Origin: Phyllobacterium zundukense
GTDB lineage: Bacteria; Pseudomonadota; Alphaproteobacteria; Rhizobiales; Rhizobiaceae
Assembly: GCF_025452195.1 (NCBI RefSeq)
Contig: NZ_CP104973.1
Coordinates: forward strand, 558,001-622,000
Reading direction: 5' to 3'
Length of the DNA: 64,000 nucleotides
Shown here: piece after piece, positions 28,606 to 37,430 of the stretch
How positions within the stretch are numbered: the stretch's first letter is position 1
How the letters are laid out: every line of letters begins with the position of its first letter
The notes under the pieces: generated by a model
What the model was told of the DNA's origin: nothing
Database searches by the model: none
What the model saw: only the letters and a program-made list of their open reading frames with translations
Position numbers and translations under genes: made by a program

Positions 28606-28657
28606 CTTCATTCTTATCTCGCATCAACCCAGTTTGAATCATCGCAATCCGCGGGCC

Positions 28658-28674
28658 ATTATCTTATCTATAAT
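28658..28674. promoter_or_regulatory. Candidate LysR operator before hglS
   Basis: ATTATCTTATCTATAAT is a dyad (ATTAT-N7-ATAAT) holding the T-N11-A pattern common in LysR sites. It lies 61 bases upstream of the hglS GTG, between the palindromic element and the gene. It may also include part of a -10 box (TATAAT at 28669-28674). Confidence 0.4.
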
Positions 28675-28734
28675 CCAGTTTAAGCATGACGGCGATGAAA
28701 TTTGCTGTCGCACCACTGCAACGGAACCATCATT

Positions 28735-30141
28735 GTGAAATCAACGACTTTTGTCTCGACGGATGCTATTCGCGCATCTTTCTCTTCAGCCATGTCATCC
28801 ATGTACCGGACGGAAGTTCCCGCCTATGGAACACTTCTGTCGCTTGTCGCGAAAGTGAACGCACAAACGCTTGGCGCATCGCCGGAACTGAGACATCGCC
28901 TGGAAAAAACCGACACGCTTGACCGTATTTCGGAAGAGCGGCACGGCGCCATCCGTGTCGGCACAGCCGCAGAACTCGCCATGCTGCGCCGGGTGTTCGC
29001 CATCATGGGCATGTATCCGGTCGGTTATTACGATCTAAGTGAGGCCGGCGTTCCCGTCCATTCCACCGCCTTCCGGCCGTCAAGCGATGCGGCGTTGAAG
29101 ATCAATCCCTTTCGGGTTTTTACCTCATTGCTGCGGCTCGATCTCGTTGCGGATCCAGAGCTCCGCGATGAAGCCCGGAAGATCCTCGAAGCACGGCAGA
29201 TTTTCACCGACGAGGCGATTTCTCTCATCGAGAAGGCCGAGGCTGATGGCGGCCTCAACGCGGACGATGCGGCGCTTTTCGTACGGGAAATCCTCGAGAC
29301 TTTCCGTTGGCACGACCATGCGTGTGTCAGTACTGAGTTTTATGATCGCCTGCACGATGCCCACCGGCTGGTCGCCGATGTCGTGTCTTTCAAAGGGCCG
29401 CACATCAATCATCTGACGCCGCGCACACTGGATATCGATGCCGTTCAGGATCTGATGCCGGCGCATGGTATTTCGCCAAAGGCAGTGATCGAAGGCCCTC
29501 CTACCCGGGCCTGCCCGATTCTCCTGCGCCAGACGTCTTTCAAGGCGCTTGAGGAAAATGTGTCGTTCCGCAACGCTCTAGGCGAATGGGAGGCGGGCTC
29601 GCATACGGCCCGCTTCGGCGAAATCGAGCAGCGCGGCATTGCGCTGACACCTAAAGGACGTGCGCTCTACGACCAACATCTGGCCAGATCGCGTGAAGTG
29701 GTTCGCCCTGCCGCGGATGGCTCGAACGCCGAGGCCTACGTTGCTGCGTTGGCTGATGCGTTCAATGCCTTCCCGGATGATTGGAATGATATCCGCGTCG
29801 ATGGGCTCGGTTATTTCCGTTATTCTGTCGTCGAGTGCTTTCCGCTGAACACGCTGTCGCCTCGCGAAGCCGCCAATATCGAAACCCTCGTCGCGATGGG
29901 CGCCGTCCAGTTCGACCCGATCGTCTATGAGGATTTTCTGCCGGTGAGCGCCGCCGGAATTTTCCAATCCAATCTCGGCGACGACGCAAGCGAGAAATTC
30001 GCAGCGAGTCCCAGCCAGCGGGAATTCGAGGACCAACTTGGCGTACCGGTTCTCGATGAATTCGCGCATTATGAAAGTCTTGAAAAAGCATCCATCGATG
30101 CATGCCTGAGACACTTCAAACCGATTGCGCTCGCGAGCTGA
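28735..30141 (+). CDS. hglS: 2-oxoadipate dioxygenase/decarboxylase (hydroxyglutarate synthase, DUF1338)
   Basis: The 468-residue protein matches the DUF1338/VOC-like family whose studied member, HglS of Pseudomonas putida, is an iron enzyme converting 2-oxoadipate and O2 to D-2-hydroxyglutarate and two CO2. Recognisable parts are VPAYGTLLSLVAKVN near the start, EERHGAIRVGT and HINHLTPRTLD (with His residues I take to be metal ligands) and the EIEQRGIALTPKGRALYD segment with a candidate Glu ligand. GGAA lies about eight bases before GTG 28735, which I choose as the start. amaB follows after 81 bases. Confidence 0.88.
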   Translation: MKSTTFVSTDAIRASFSSAMSSMYRTEVPAYGTLLSLVAKVNAQTLGASPELRHRLEKTDTLDRISEERHGAIRVGTAAELAMLRRVFAIMGMYPVGYYDLSEAGVPVHSTAFRPSSDAALKINPFRVFTSLLRLDLVADPELRDEARKILEARQIFTDEAISLIEKAEADGGLNADDAALFVREILETFRWHDHACVSTEFYDRLHDAHRLVADVVSFKGPHINHLTPRTLDIDAVQDLMPAHGISPKAVIEGPPTRACPILLRQTSFKALEENVSFRNALGEWEAGSHTARFGEIEQRGIALTPKGRALYDQHLARSREVVRPAADGSNAEAYVAALADAFNAFPDDWNDIRVDGLGYFRYSVVECFPLNTLSPREAANIETLVAMGAVQFDPIVYEDFLPVSAAGIFQSNLGDDASEKFAASPSQREFEDQLGVPVLDEFAHYESLEKASIDACLRHFKPIALAS

Positions 30142-30222
30142 GCAGCGGCTGTATCATAAAATTAGAACCGCCTGATAAAAGCTGCCCCAAATCGGCAGGC
30201 AAACAGACAAAGGAAAAGCAAG

Positions 30223-31734
30223 ATGACCATTGCTCAAGAAGTGAAAACACTCCTTTCCAAGCTCGGCGCAGCTGAATCCGCCTATACCGGAGGCAATATG
30301 CCTTCTTTTAGTCCCGTAAGCGGAGAGAAAATCGCCGATATCGTGATTCATTCGGCGGACGATACGGCAAGGACGATCGAACAGGCTGATGCAGCGTTCC
30401 GCGAATGGCGTCTTGTTCCTGCCCCAAGGCGCGGCGAGCTTGTGCGTCTGTTCGGTGAAGAGTTGCGCGCGCTGAAGAGTGAGCTCGGCCGCCTCGTTTC
30501 GATCGAAGCTGGCAAGATCCCGTCAGAGGGCCTCGGCGAAGTCCAGGAAATGATCGACATTTGCGATTTTGCTGTCGGTTTGTCGCGCCAGCTCTACGGC
30601 CTGACCATCGCAACCGAACGTCCCGGACATCGCATGATGGAAACCTGGCACCCGCTTGGCGTCGTTGGTGTTATTTCCGCTTTCAATTTCCCGGTTGCCG
30701 TCTGGTCGTGGAACACGGCGCTCGCACTCGTCTGCGGTAATGCCGTTGTCTGGAAACCATCGGAAAAAACACCTCTAACCGCGCTTGCATGCCAGGCGAT
30801 CTTTGAGCGCGCCGCCAAGCGTTTTGGTGATGTTCCCGCCGGTCTTAGCCAGGTACTGATGGGCGATCGCACTGTTGGCGAGGCACTCGTCGATCATCCG
30901 AAGGTAGCGCTTGTATCGGCAACAGGATCGACCCGCATGGGCCGTGAGGTCGGGCCGCGTCTCGCCAAGCGTTTCGCCCGCTCGATCCTCGAGCTTGGCG
31001 GCAACAATGCCGGTATCGTCTGCCCCTCGGCCGATCTCGACATGGCGCTGCGTGCTATTGCCTTCGGCGCAATGGGAACCGCCGGTCAGCGTTGCACGAG
31101 CCTTCGCCGTCTATTCGTGCATGAAAGCGTCTATGAAACGCTCGTGCCCCGCCTGAAAAAAGCCTATGAGAGCGTTTCTGTCGGCAGTCCGCTCGATACA
31201 TCGGCGTTGGTCGGCCCACTTATCGACAAGGCAGCCTATGACAATATGCAGAAGGCGCTGAGGCAAGCAATCGATCATGGTGGTAAGGTAACGGGCGGCG
31301 CGCGCATCGATACCGAATACGACAATGCCTATTATGTCCGTCCGGCTCTTGTCGAAATGCCGCAGCAGGATGGACCGGTAACCGACGAGACCTTCGCTCC
31401 TATCCTCTACGTCATGAAATACAGCGATTTCGATAAAGCGATTGCCGATCACAACGCAGTCGGAGCAGGGCTTTCGTCTTCGATCTTCACGCTCAATCTG
31501 CAGGAAGCTGAACGTTTCCTCAGCGCTGACGGGTCAGACTGCGGTATCGCCAACGTCAATATCGGCACGTCCGGCGCTGAAATCGGCGGAGCCTTTGGCG
31601 GCGAGAAGGAAACCGGTGGCGGGCGCGAGTCCGGATCGGACGCATGGAAGGCCTATATGCGCCGTGCCACGAATACGGTGAACTATTCGTCAGCCCTTCC
31701 CTTGGCACAGGGCGTATCCTTCGACATCGACTAA
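30223..31734 (+). CDS. amaB: L-2-aminoadipate-6-semialdehyde dehydrogenase (ALDH7 type)
   Basis: The 503-residue NAD-dependent aldehyde dehydrogenase has FNFPVAVWSWNTALALVCGN, KPSEKTPLTA, LELGGNNAGIV (catalytic-base Glu) and GTAGQRCTSLRRLFVHE (catalytic Cys). The last pattern is typical of the antiquitin/ALDH7 branch, whose bacterial members oxidise aminoadipate semialdehyde (the open form of piperideine-6-carboxylate) to 2-aminoadipate. AAGGAAA precedes the ATG. It forms an operon with hglS and would act just after the amaA oxidase. A terminator follows the gene. Confidence 0.9.
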   Translation: MTIAQEVKTLLSKLGAAESAYTGGNMPSFSPVSGEKIADIVIHSADDTARTIEQADAAFREWRLVPAPRRGELVRLFGEELRALKSELGRLVSIEAGKIPSEGLGEVQEMIDICDFAVGLSRQLYGLTIATERPGHRMMETWHPLGVVGVISAFNFPVAVWSWNTALALVCGNAVVWKPSEKTPLTALACQAIFERAAKRFGDVPAGLSQVLMGDRTVGEALVDHPKVALVSATGSTRMGREVGPRLAKRFARSILELGGNNAGIVCPSADLDMALRAIAFGAMGTAGQRCTSLRRLFVHESVYETLVPRLKKAYESVSVGSPLDTSALVGPLIDKAAYDNMQKALRQAIDHGGKVTGGARIDTEYDNAYYVRPALVEMPQQDGPVTDETFAPILYVMKYSDFDKAIADHNAVGAGLSSSIFTLNLQEAERFLSADGSDCGIANVNIGTSGAEIGGAFGGEKETGGGRESGSDAWKAYMRRATNTVNYSSALPLAQGVSFDID

Positions 31735-31745
31735 TCAGATTTCAA

Positions 31746-31775
31746 GCGCTGTTCCCCGGAAACGGGGGACGGCGC
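31746..31775. terminator. Hairpin between amaB and the superoxide dismutase gene
   Basis: A 13-pair stem (two G-T pairs) closes a GAAA tetraloop at 31759-31762, with GCGC at each foot, followed by only TTT. It lies 11 bases after the amaB stop and just before the 3' end of the convergent sod gene, and could end transcripts from both sides. Confidence 0.6.
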
Positions 31776-31788
31776 TTTGCGCAGACTA

Positions 31789-32469
31789 TCATGCCTGAAA
31801 TTGTTCGCCGACAAATTCCCAGTTAACAAGCTTGCCGAGAACTGCCGCAACGTGTTCCGGGCGGCGGTTCTCGTAGTCGAGATAATATGCATGCTCCCAG
31901 ACATCGATGCCAAGCAACGCTTTCTTGCCCTCTGCGAGCGGGTCGCCGGCGTCCTGCATCCCGACGATTGACAGCTTCTCGCCATCCTTCGTGAGCCATA
32001 CCCATCCCGTCCCGAACACATTGTCGCCCTCGGCGGTCATCTTCTTCTTCAGGTCGTCAAACCCGCCAAAACTGCTCTCGATGGCTTTGAGAAATTCACC
32101 TTTTGGTGCCGTATATCCGCCCTTGAACTGTTGCCAATAGAGATTGTGATTCCACGCCTGTGCGGCGTTGTTGAAGATCGCGGTATCTCCACCCTTTTTG
32201 GCACGCACGACTACCTCTTCAAGCGGGAGATCCGCATAGGGCGTCTTTTCAACCAAGGTATTGAGCTTCTTGAAGTAACCGGCGTGGTGTTTTCCATAGT
32301 GGAGGCCAACCGTTCTCGCTGAAATCGCAGGCGCAAGCGCCTCTTCCGCGTAAGGCAGTTCGGGCTGTTTGAAAGGTGCCGCCGCGCTAGCCCGGATGGC
32401 TGGTGCGAAAAGCGTCGTCGCGGCTGCGGCTCCGGAAAGCGCCAACACATGGCGTCGGTTCATCTGCAT
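31789..32469 (-). CDS. Superoxide dismutase [Fe/Mn] with a signal peptide
   Basis: The 226-residue product starts MQMNRRHVLALSGAAAATTL and has a Tat/Sec-like signal (Arg-Arg, hydrophobic core, Ala-rich cut site near residue 31: ASAAA). The mature part is a full Fe/Mn SOD: HYGKHHAGYFKKLN and NNAAQAWNHNLYWQQF give two metal-ligand His, and DVWEHAYYLDYENRR the Asp and third His. It dismutates superoxide, here probably in the periplasm. AAGGAG six to seven bases before ATG 32469 fixes the start. Most Fe/Mn SODs of this group are cytoplasmic. Confidence 0.92.
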   Translation of the reverse strand: MQMNRRHVLALSGAAAATTLFAPAIRASAAAPFKQPELPYAEEALAPAISARTVGLHYGKHHAGYFKKLNTLVEKTPYADLPLEEVVVRAKKGGDTAIFNNAAQAWNHNLYWQQFKGGYTAPKGEFLKAIESSFGGFDDLKKKMTAEGDNVFGTGWVWLTKDGEKLSIVGMQDAGDPLAEGKKALLGIDVWEHAYYLDYENRRPEHVAAVLGKLVNWEFVGEQFQA

Positions 32470-32843
32470 GTCGATCTCCTTGGCTAGTCTACGGTGCAGT
32501 GCCATCAGATATCTCACAAATGGCGTCTGGAACCCTTAAAAATATTCGTGATGGCGCAGCGTTAAACGACTTGGCCAGTGCATGGTTCCTTGGCAAAGCC
32601 GACATTCGTTCTCAATCGATGAATTGCTGGATTGTTACTCCGCACAAATATCCCGCACGACCCCACGCAGCCAAGATGCGCTGGGTCGGCGTGTTAGCGG
32701 GCAATCTTCCTCGTCAATGTGCCGCCGGGGATTCTGGCTTTTCTTCTCGCCTATCGCTGTTGGACGCCATGCTCACGCAAGACGCGTTTCCTGGAGACGT
32801 GTCATGATGCATTCGCACCGCAAAGCCTCGCATGAGAAATCCA
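32470..32843. other. 374-base stretch without a supported gene
   Basis: It should hold the sod promoter and the 3' untranslated end of the ABC-transporter operon. Short open frames exist on the plus strand but lack ribosome sites and family motifs. I see no strong terminator hairpin. Confidence 0.5.
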
Positions 32844-33638
32844 CTACTTCACGAAGGCTTTCGTCAGGCCCATTGTCCGGTCCACGATCATGACCACTGC
32901 CAGTGTCATCAGAATCAGAAGAACCGAAACGCTTGCAACCAACGGGTCAGCCTGGCTCTCGACATGATGGAATAGCTCGACCGGCAATGTCGTCATCCTC
33001 GGGCCAGTCAGGAACAGCGTGATGACCACTTCGTCAAATGAAACGAGGAAACAGAGCGCGGTCGCGGCGACTATGCCCGGCGCCATCATGGGCAGGGTGA
33101 CCTTCGCGAACACGGCCAGCGGCTTGGCTCCAAGCGACGAAGCCGCCTCTTCGCAGGCAAGGTTGAGATTACCGAGCGACACGGAGAGCACTCGCAACGC
33201 ATAGGGAAGCGTGATCACCAGGTGGCCGATCACGAGGCCTGTAAATGTTGCCAGGAGACCCATCGACGCAAAAATGATCAGGATGGCCAGCCCCAGAACG
33301 ATTGTCGGCAACAGCAACGGGGCGGTGAAAAGATTGAACAGAAATTCCGACCCGGTGACCTTCAACCGGACGATCGCATAGGACGCGGGAATTGCGATAA
33401 TCAACGACAGGACAGTAACAACGCTTGCAAGCCCGAGACTTGTCAGAAACGCCGACATCATGACGTTGTTTCCGAGCAGGGCCTCATACCACCGCAGCGA
33501 CCACGAGCTCGGCGGAAAGGCGAGGACCTGATCGCCACTGAAGGAGATCGGAAACACGAGCAGGACCGGTGCCAGAAGAAACAGGAACAGGATGGTTACG
33601 GTAATCCGCATAAACCAGGAGGTGGGATTATCTTCCAT
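32844..33638 (-). CDS. ABC transporter permease, PotC type
   Basis: The 264-residue protein has six predicted membrane segments and the BPD transport motif for ATPase contact, EEAASSLGAKPLAVFAKVTLPMM (about residues 165-187; EAA...G region). It is the second permease of a PotABCD-like importer for polyamines or similar small organic molecules. It follows the PotB-type gene by nine bases and is the last gene of the operon. Confidence 0.92.
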   Translation of the reverse strand: MEDNPTSWFMRITVTILFLFLLAPVLLVFPISFSGDQVLAFPPSSWSLRWYEALLGNNVMMSAFLTSLGLASVVTVLSLIIAIPASYAIVRLKVTGSEFLFNLFTAPLLLPTIVLGLAILIIFASMGLLATFTGLVIGHLVITLPYALRVLSVSLGNLNLACEEAASSLGAKPLAVFAKVTLPMMAPGIVAATALCFLVSFDEVVITLFLTGPRMTTLPVELFHHVESQADPLVASVSVLLILMTLAVVMIVDRTMGLTKAFVK

Positions 33639-33647
33639 TGCCGTTGG

Positions 33648-34529
33648 TTACCCTTCAATCATACGCAGCACGCGCGAATAAACAGCCAATGCAGCTCCGA
33701 AAATGATGAGCACCAGCATCGACAGTGTCGCGGCCAGCGGCCAGTTCAATGTCACGATTGCCTGATCGTAGATTTCCGTAGCCAGCAAGAACACCCGTCC
33801 GCCGCCCATCAGCTTCGGCGTAATGAAGGAGGAGATGGCCAGGACAAAGCAGAGAAGGCAGCCAAGGGCGATACCCGGCAACGTAAGAGGCAGGATCACA
33901 CGCCAGAATGTCCTGAAAGGTGTCGCGCCGAGCGTTCGGGCCGCCTCCTCTACCTTGGGATCGAGCCGGCCGAATCCGGCCATCAACGACAGGATCATAT
34001 AAGGCATCAAGATCTCGGTCAGTCCAATGACGACGCCGGTGGTGTTGAACATCATCCGCGGCGGGTGAAACCCCATCGACGCAATCACATTGGCCACCGG
34101 CCCCTGTTCGGCAAGGAGGGCGATCCAGCCATAGGTTCGCACCACCGCTGAGGTCAGGAGCGGTGAAATGACGAGCACCGTCAAGAACGTCCTCCACGCA
34201 CCCGACGCGCGATGAAGATAAAGCGCGATGGGATAGCTTACCAACAGGGTTGCGAGTGTGATTCCGAAGCTGACCAGGACCGAGTTCGTGATCAGTTCGA
34301 TATAAAAACTATCCTGAAGCAGCCCGGTCCAGTTGGCGGCCGTGAACGCCTCTGCAATACCGCCGCCAGGCAGGGCTTCGTTAAAGGACATTCGTGCCAG
34401 ATTGAATACCGGAAGGATAAATCCGATTGCGTTGACCAGGGCGATTGGCAACAGCAGGGCAACAGCCATACCGGTAGCGCTGGACGATCTCTGTGCGCTG
34501 ACAGGCATATCGAAGGTTGCAGTCGTCAT
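33648..34529 (-). CDS. ABC transporter permease, PotB type
   Basis: The 293-residue protein has six membrane segments and an EAA loop, VEEAARTLGATPFRTFWRVILP (about residues 193-214). Its ATG overlaps the stop of the ATPase gene as ATGA, so the two are coupled. Together with the PotC-type partner it forms the membrane channel of the importer. Confidence 0.92.
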   Translation of the reverse strand: MTTATFDMPVSAQRSSSATGMAVALLLPIALVNAIGFILPVFNLARMSFNEALPGGGIAEAFTAANWTGLLQDSFYIELITNSVLVSFGITLATLLVSYPIALYLHRASGAWRTFLTVLVISPLLTSAVVRTYGWIALLAEQGPVANVIASMGFHPPRMMFNTTGVVIGLTEILMPYMILSLMAGFGRLDPKVEEAARTLGATPFRTFWRVILPLTLPGIALGCLLCFVLAISSFITPKLMGGGRVFLLATEIYDQAIVTLNWPLAATLSMLVLIIFGAALAVYSRVLRMIEG

Positions 34530-35641
34530 AGATCTGCTCCAAAGACGAGCGTGTCCCCGACGCTCCAGGAGAGGACGGCTCTGTCGCCCTGTTGATGGCT
34601 GGTTTGAGATTTTTTGGTCGACTCTTCAACGATGAATTCGGAACCGTCGACATCAAAATGATACTGGATGACGTCGCCGACAAAGGTAATACGCGAAAGT
34701 ACAGCGGCCATTCGGTTCGCCGTTTCACCTTGTTGTTCCGTTGACGCGGCATTCCAATCGATATGAACGCGATGCGGGCGCACCATCACCATGACGTCCT
34801 CCTGCACTGGCGGTTTGGTCGACCGAATGACCGATGAACCAACCCGTATAGATCCGTCCGCCGTGCGCTTGCCTTTGACGCGATTAGTTCGACCTACAAA
34901 TGAAGCTACGAACGGTGTCGCCGGCTGCTCATAGATATCATGCGGCGTGCCGACCTGTTCAATCAGTCCGCCTTTCATGACCACGATGCGATCACACATA
35001 CTCAAGGCTTCTACCTGATCATGCGTCACAAAAACTGTCGTAATGCCCAGCTGCTGCTGTATGTCCCGTATTTGCGTCCGCATTTCATCGCGCAGCTTTG
35101 CGTCGAGATTCGAGAGCGGTTCATCGAGCAGAAGTATCGACGGTTCAATGACCAGCGCACGAGCCAATGCAACACGTTGTTGCTGGCCACCGGACAGCTC
35201 CCGTGGCTTTCGCTGGGCAAGATGGCCGAGCTGAACCATGGCAAGCGCCTTGGCCACCTTGCTGGCAATATCGGCACGCGACAGGCCGCGCATTTCGAGA
35301 CCAAATGCGACATTCTTCGCCACGGTCATATGCGGAAACAGGGCATAGCTTTGAAAGACCAGCCCCATATCCCTGCCATGAGGTGCAATTTGCGTAACGT
35401 CGCGCCCCTCGACAGTGATCTTTCCGGCAGACGGGGAAATCAATCCCGCAATCATACGCAGAGTCGTGGTTTTGCCGCATCCAGAAGGGCCAAGCAGAGC
35501 GATCAACTCGCCCTTGCGGACCTCGAGATTGAGATTTGAGATAACTTCGACAAGACCATATTTCTTGTTGATACCTTCCAGGCTGAGATACGGATCGCCA
35601 ATCGTTTCAACGCCATCTCGTTTGATGGTCTGATGCATCAT
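34526..35641 (-). CDS. ABC transporter ATP-binding protein, PotA type
   Basis: The 371-residue ATPase has Walker A GPSGCGKTT, signature LSGGQQQRVALARAL, Walker B ILLLDEPLSNLD and the switch His in FVTHDQVEALSMC, then a C-terminal TOBE domain (about residue 290 on, with MVMVRPHRVHI). GGAGG lies five bases before the ATG at 35641; a TTG at 35653 would add four residues. It energises the two permeases that follow. Confidence 0.94.
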   Translation of the reverse strand: MMHQTIKRDGVETIGDPYLSLEGINKKYGLVEVISNLNLEVRKGELIALLGPSGCGKTTTLRMIAGLISPSAGKITVEGRDVTQIAPHGRDMGLVFQSYALFPHMTVAKNVAFGLEMRGLSRADIASKVAKALAMVQLGHLAQRKPRELSGGQQQRVALARALVIEPSILLLDEPLSNLDAKLRDEMRTQIRDIQQQLGITTVFVTHDQVEALSMCDRIVVMKGGLIEQVGTPHDIYEQPATPFVASFVGRTNRVKGKRTADGSIRVGSSVIRSTKPPVQEDVMVMVRPHRVHIDWNAASTEQQGETANRMAAVLSRITFVGDVIQYHFDVDGSEFIVEESTKKSQTSHQQGDRAVLSWSVGDTLVFGADL

Positions 35642-35671
35642 GGTAGCCTCCAAATTTTCACGGCTTGAACT

Positions 35672-36712
35672 TTAGCGGCTGAGCGGAATGATGCGACGCC
35701 GCCATTGCTCGGTGATGCCATCACGAACCTTGGCCACTGCCAGCCAATCGATATCGATCATCTTGTCCATATCGTCCGCGGCCGTACGCTTCAAAGCATC
35801 GGGTGCGATGACAGTCTTGGAATTTGTAGGAGCGTAGAACATTTCGCTCGTGAAAGCTGCCTGCGCTTCAGGGCTGAGCGCGTAATCAATGAACTTCTTC
35901 GCCGCATCGCCTGCGGGAGCGTTCTTCACGAGATTGATCGTATTGATCTGGAAGCCGCTCCCCTCTTCCGGCAAGGCTACGCCCAGTTTTCCACCGGAGG
36001 TTCCGGAATAGATCTGAGCACGCGCATTCCAGCCGATGCCCAAAGCGGCCTGTCCGTTGGCAATTGGAGCGTAAACGTCCGGCTTCGGATCCCAGGTCTG
36101 CACGCCCGGCGCAAGTTCGCCAATCTTGGCGATGCCTGCCGAAACGTCGGTTTTGTAGTCTCCGCCGCCGGCAAGCTTGTTCGAAATGATCGTAAATGTT
36201 GTTCCTTGAATATCGGGGGCAGCCTGTATGATCACCTTTCCTTCATACTGCTTGTCCCAAAGGGCGTTCCAGGACGTCGGCGCGGCCTTCACCTGGTCAG
36301 TGTTATAGATGATCACCAGATTGTCGAAGGTAACACCGACGCCTGCAACACCTTCGGCGTGGGCATTAGGGTAAAGATCCTTGACGTTTGCAGAAACACT
36401 TTCATCTACCTTGTCGAACAGGCCCTCGTCCGTGCCCGCCTTCGCTACACTCACATCAAGGATCGCCACATCTATTTGCGGGCTGCTCTTCTGCGCACGG
36501 AGGGTCCCAAGCATCTGCGCCGAGTTCGGCATGCCATAGAACTGCACAGTGATATCGGGATATTTTTTCATGAACGGCTCGATGACGGCCTTCGTGTAGT
36601 GTTCTTGAAAGATACCGCTATAGGCCGTCAGCGTTACAGTCTCGGCCGAAGCGCTGCTGACAGCGGCGATTGTGAGCGCTGAAACAGCAATTGAAAGTCT
36701 TGCAAACATCAT
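35672..36712 (-). CDS. Periplasmic substrate-binding protein, PotD/spermidine-putrescine type
   Basis: The 346-residue protein has a Sec signal (MMFARLSIAVSALTIAAVSS then ASA, cut near residue 23) and a type II binding fold beginning ETVTLTAYSGIFQEHY. It contains GVGVTFDNLVIIYNTD and NAHAEGVAGVG, common in iron/polyamine-type binding proteins. The polyamine-carboxylate ligand Asp residues cannot be confirmed by eye, so the substrate is open. It lies between the RraA-like and ATPase genes with short gaps. Confidence 0.88.
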   Translation of the reverse strand: MMFARLSIAVSALTIAAVSSASAETVTLTAYSGIFQEHYTKAVIEPFMKKYPDITVQFYGMPNSAQMLGTLRAQKSSPQIDVAILDVSVAKAGTDEGLFDKVDESVSANVKDLYPNAHAEGVAGVGVTFDNLVIIYNTDQVKAAPTSWNALWDKQYEGKVIIQAAPDIQGTTFTIISNKLAGGGDYKTDVSAGIAKIGELAPGVQTWDPKPDVYAPIANGQAALGIGWNARAQIYSGTSGGKLGVALPEEGSGFQINTINLVKNAPAGDAAKKFIDYALSPEAQAAFTSEMFYAPTNSKTVIAPDALKRTAADDMDKMIDIDWLAVAKVRDGITEQWRRRIIPLSR

Positions 36713-36747
36713 CTCGTTCCCTGTTTTTATGAGTTGACGGTTATCGA

Positions 36748-37419
36748 TCAGGCGACTTGGCGCTTCTGGCCCTCCACGATTTTCGTAGCTCCCGAAATGT
36801 CGGGAAGAAATTCGCCTCTACGCAAGCGTTCGAGCAAAAGGATTTCGTTTTCCTGCATGCCGAGCGCTTTTTCAGCGGCAGCCCGTGCCTGGGATGGTGC
36901 CAGGACCACGACACCACTTTCATCGGCGATGATTGCATCGCCTGGCGTGATAACTTGACCACCGACCGTAACCGGGACGTTAATCGCCCCTTCCAGGCCC
37001 AGAATTTTGGTCGTTATCGGCGACGGTCCACGACACCACATGGGCATTTCCACTTTGCGTATCTCGGAAAAATCCGTGGCCGGACCATCGATTACCGCAC
37101 CGACAGCGCCGGCGAGCTTCATCGCATGTGTCACGACCCCGCCCCAGCAGGCATGGCGATTATCACCACACCGTTCGATTGCGACGAAATCGCCAGGACG
37201 GACTATTTTGGTCAGGTAATGCAGGATAGTCGAATCCGCATGCGGTATCCGGATGGTGACAGCCGTTCCGGCTACACGTTTTTCCGGCAAAACGGCGCGA
37301 ATCTCCCGATCGACGAATCCCGAATGCAGGAAGTGTCCAATCGTGGCTGTCTCGACCTGTTCCATGAGGTTGATCAAATCAGCATCGATCTGACGTGGCA
37401 TTTCATTGACTTCAAACAT
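36748..37419 (-). CDS. RraA family protein lacking the conserved Arg of the aldolase site
   Basis: The 223-residue product belongs to the RraA / HMG aldolase / dimethylmenaquinone-methyltransferase-like fold (GTAVTIRIPHADSTILHYL, GDNRHACWGGVVTHAMKLAG, GAVIDGPATDFSEIRK, GDAIIADESGVVVLAP). In pyruvate-type aldolases of this family the segment reads DGxxRD; here it reads DGPATD, with Thr where the pyruvate-binding Arg should be. So it may be a lyase with another substrate or not an enzyme of that kind. AGAGG precedes ATG 37419. It follows the amidase gene by 11 bases. Confidence 0.85.
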   Translation of the reverse strand: MFEVNEMPRQIDADLINLMEQVETATIGHFLHSGFVDREIRAVLPEKRVAGTAVTIRIPHADSTILHYLTKIVRPGDFVAIERCGDNRHACWGGVVTHAMKLAGAVGAVIDGPATDFSEIRKVEMPMWCRGPSPITTKILGLEGAINVPVTVGGQVITPGDAIIADESGVVVLAPSQARAAAEKALGMQENEILLLERLRRGEFLPDISGATKIVEGQKRQVA

Positions 37420-37430
37420 GGTCTGACCTC

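Noticed and set aside
32403..32807. A plus-strand frame of 134 codons opposite the start of the sod gene
   Set aside because: It is mostly antisense to a firm gene, lacks a ribosome site and has no recognisable domain.
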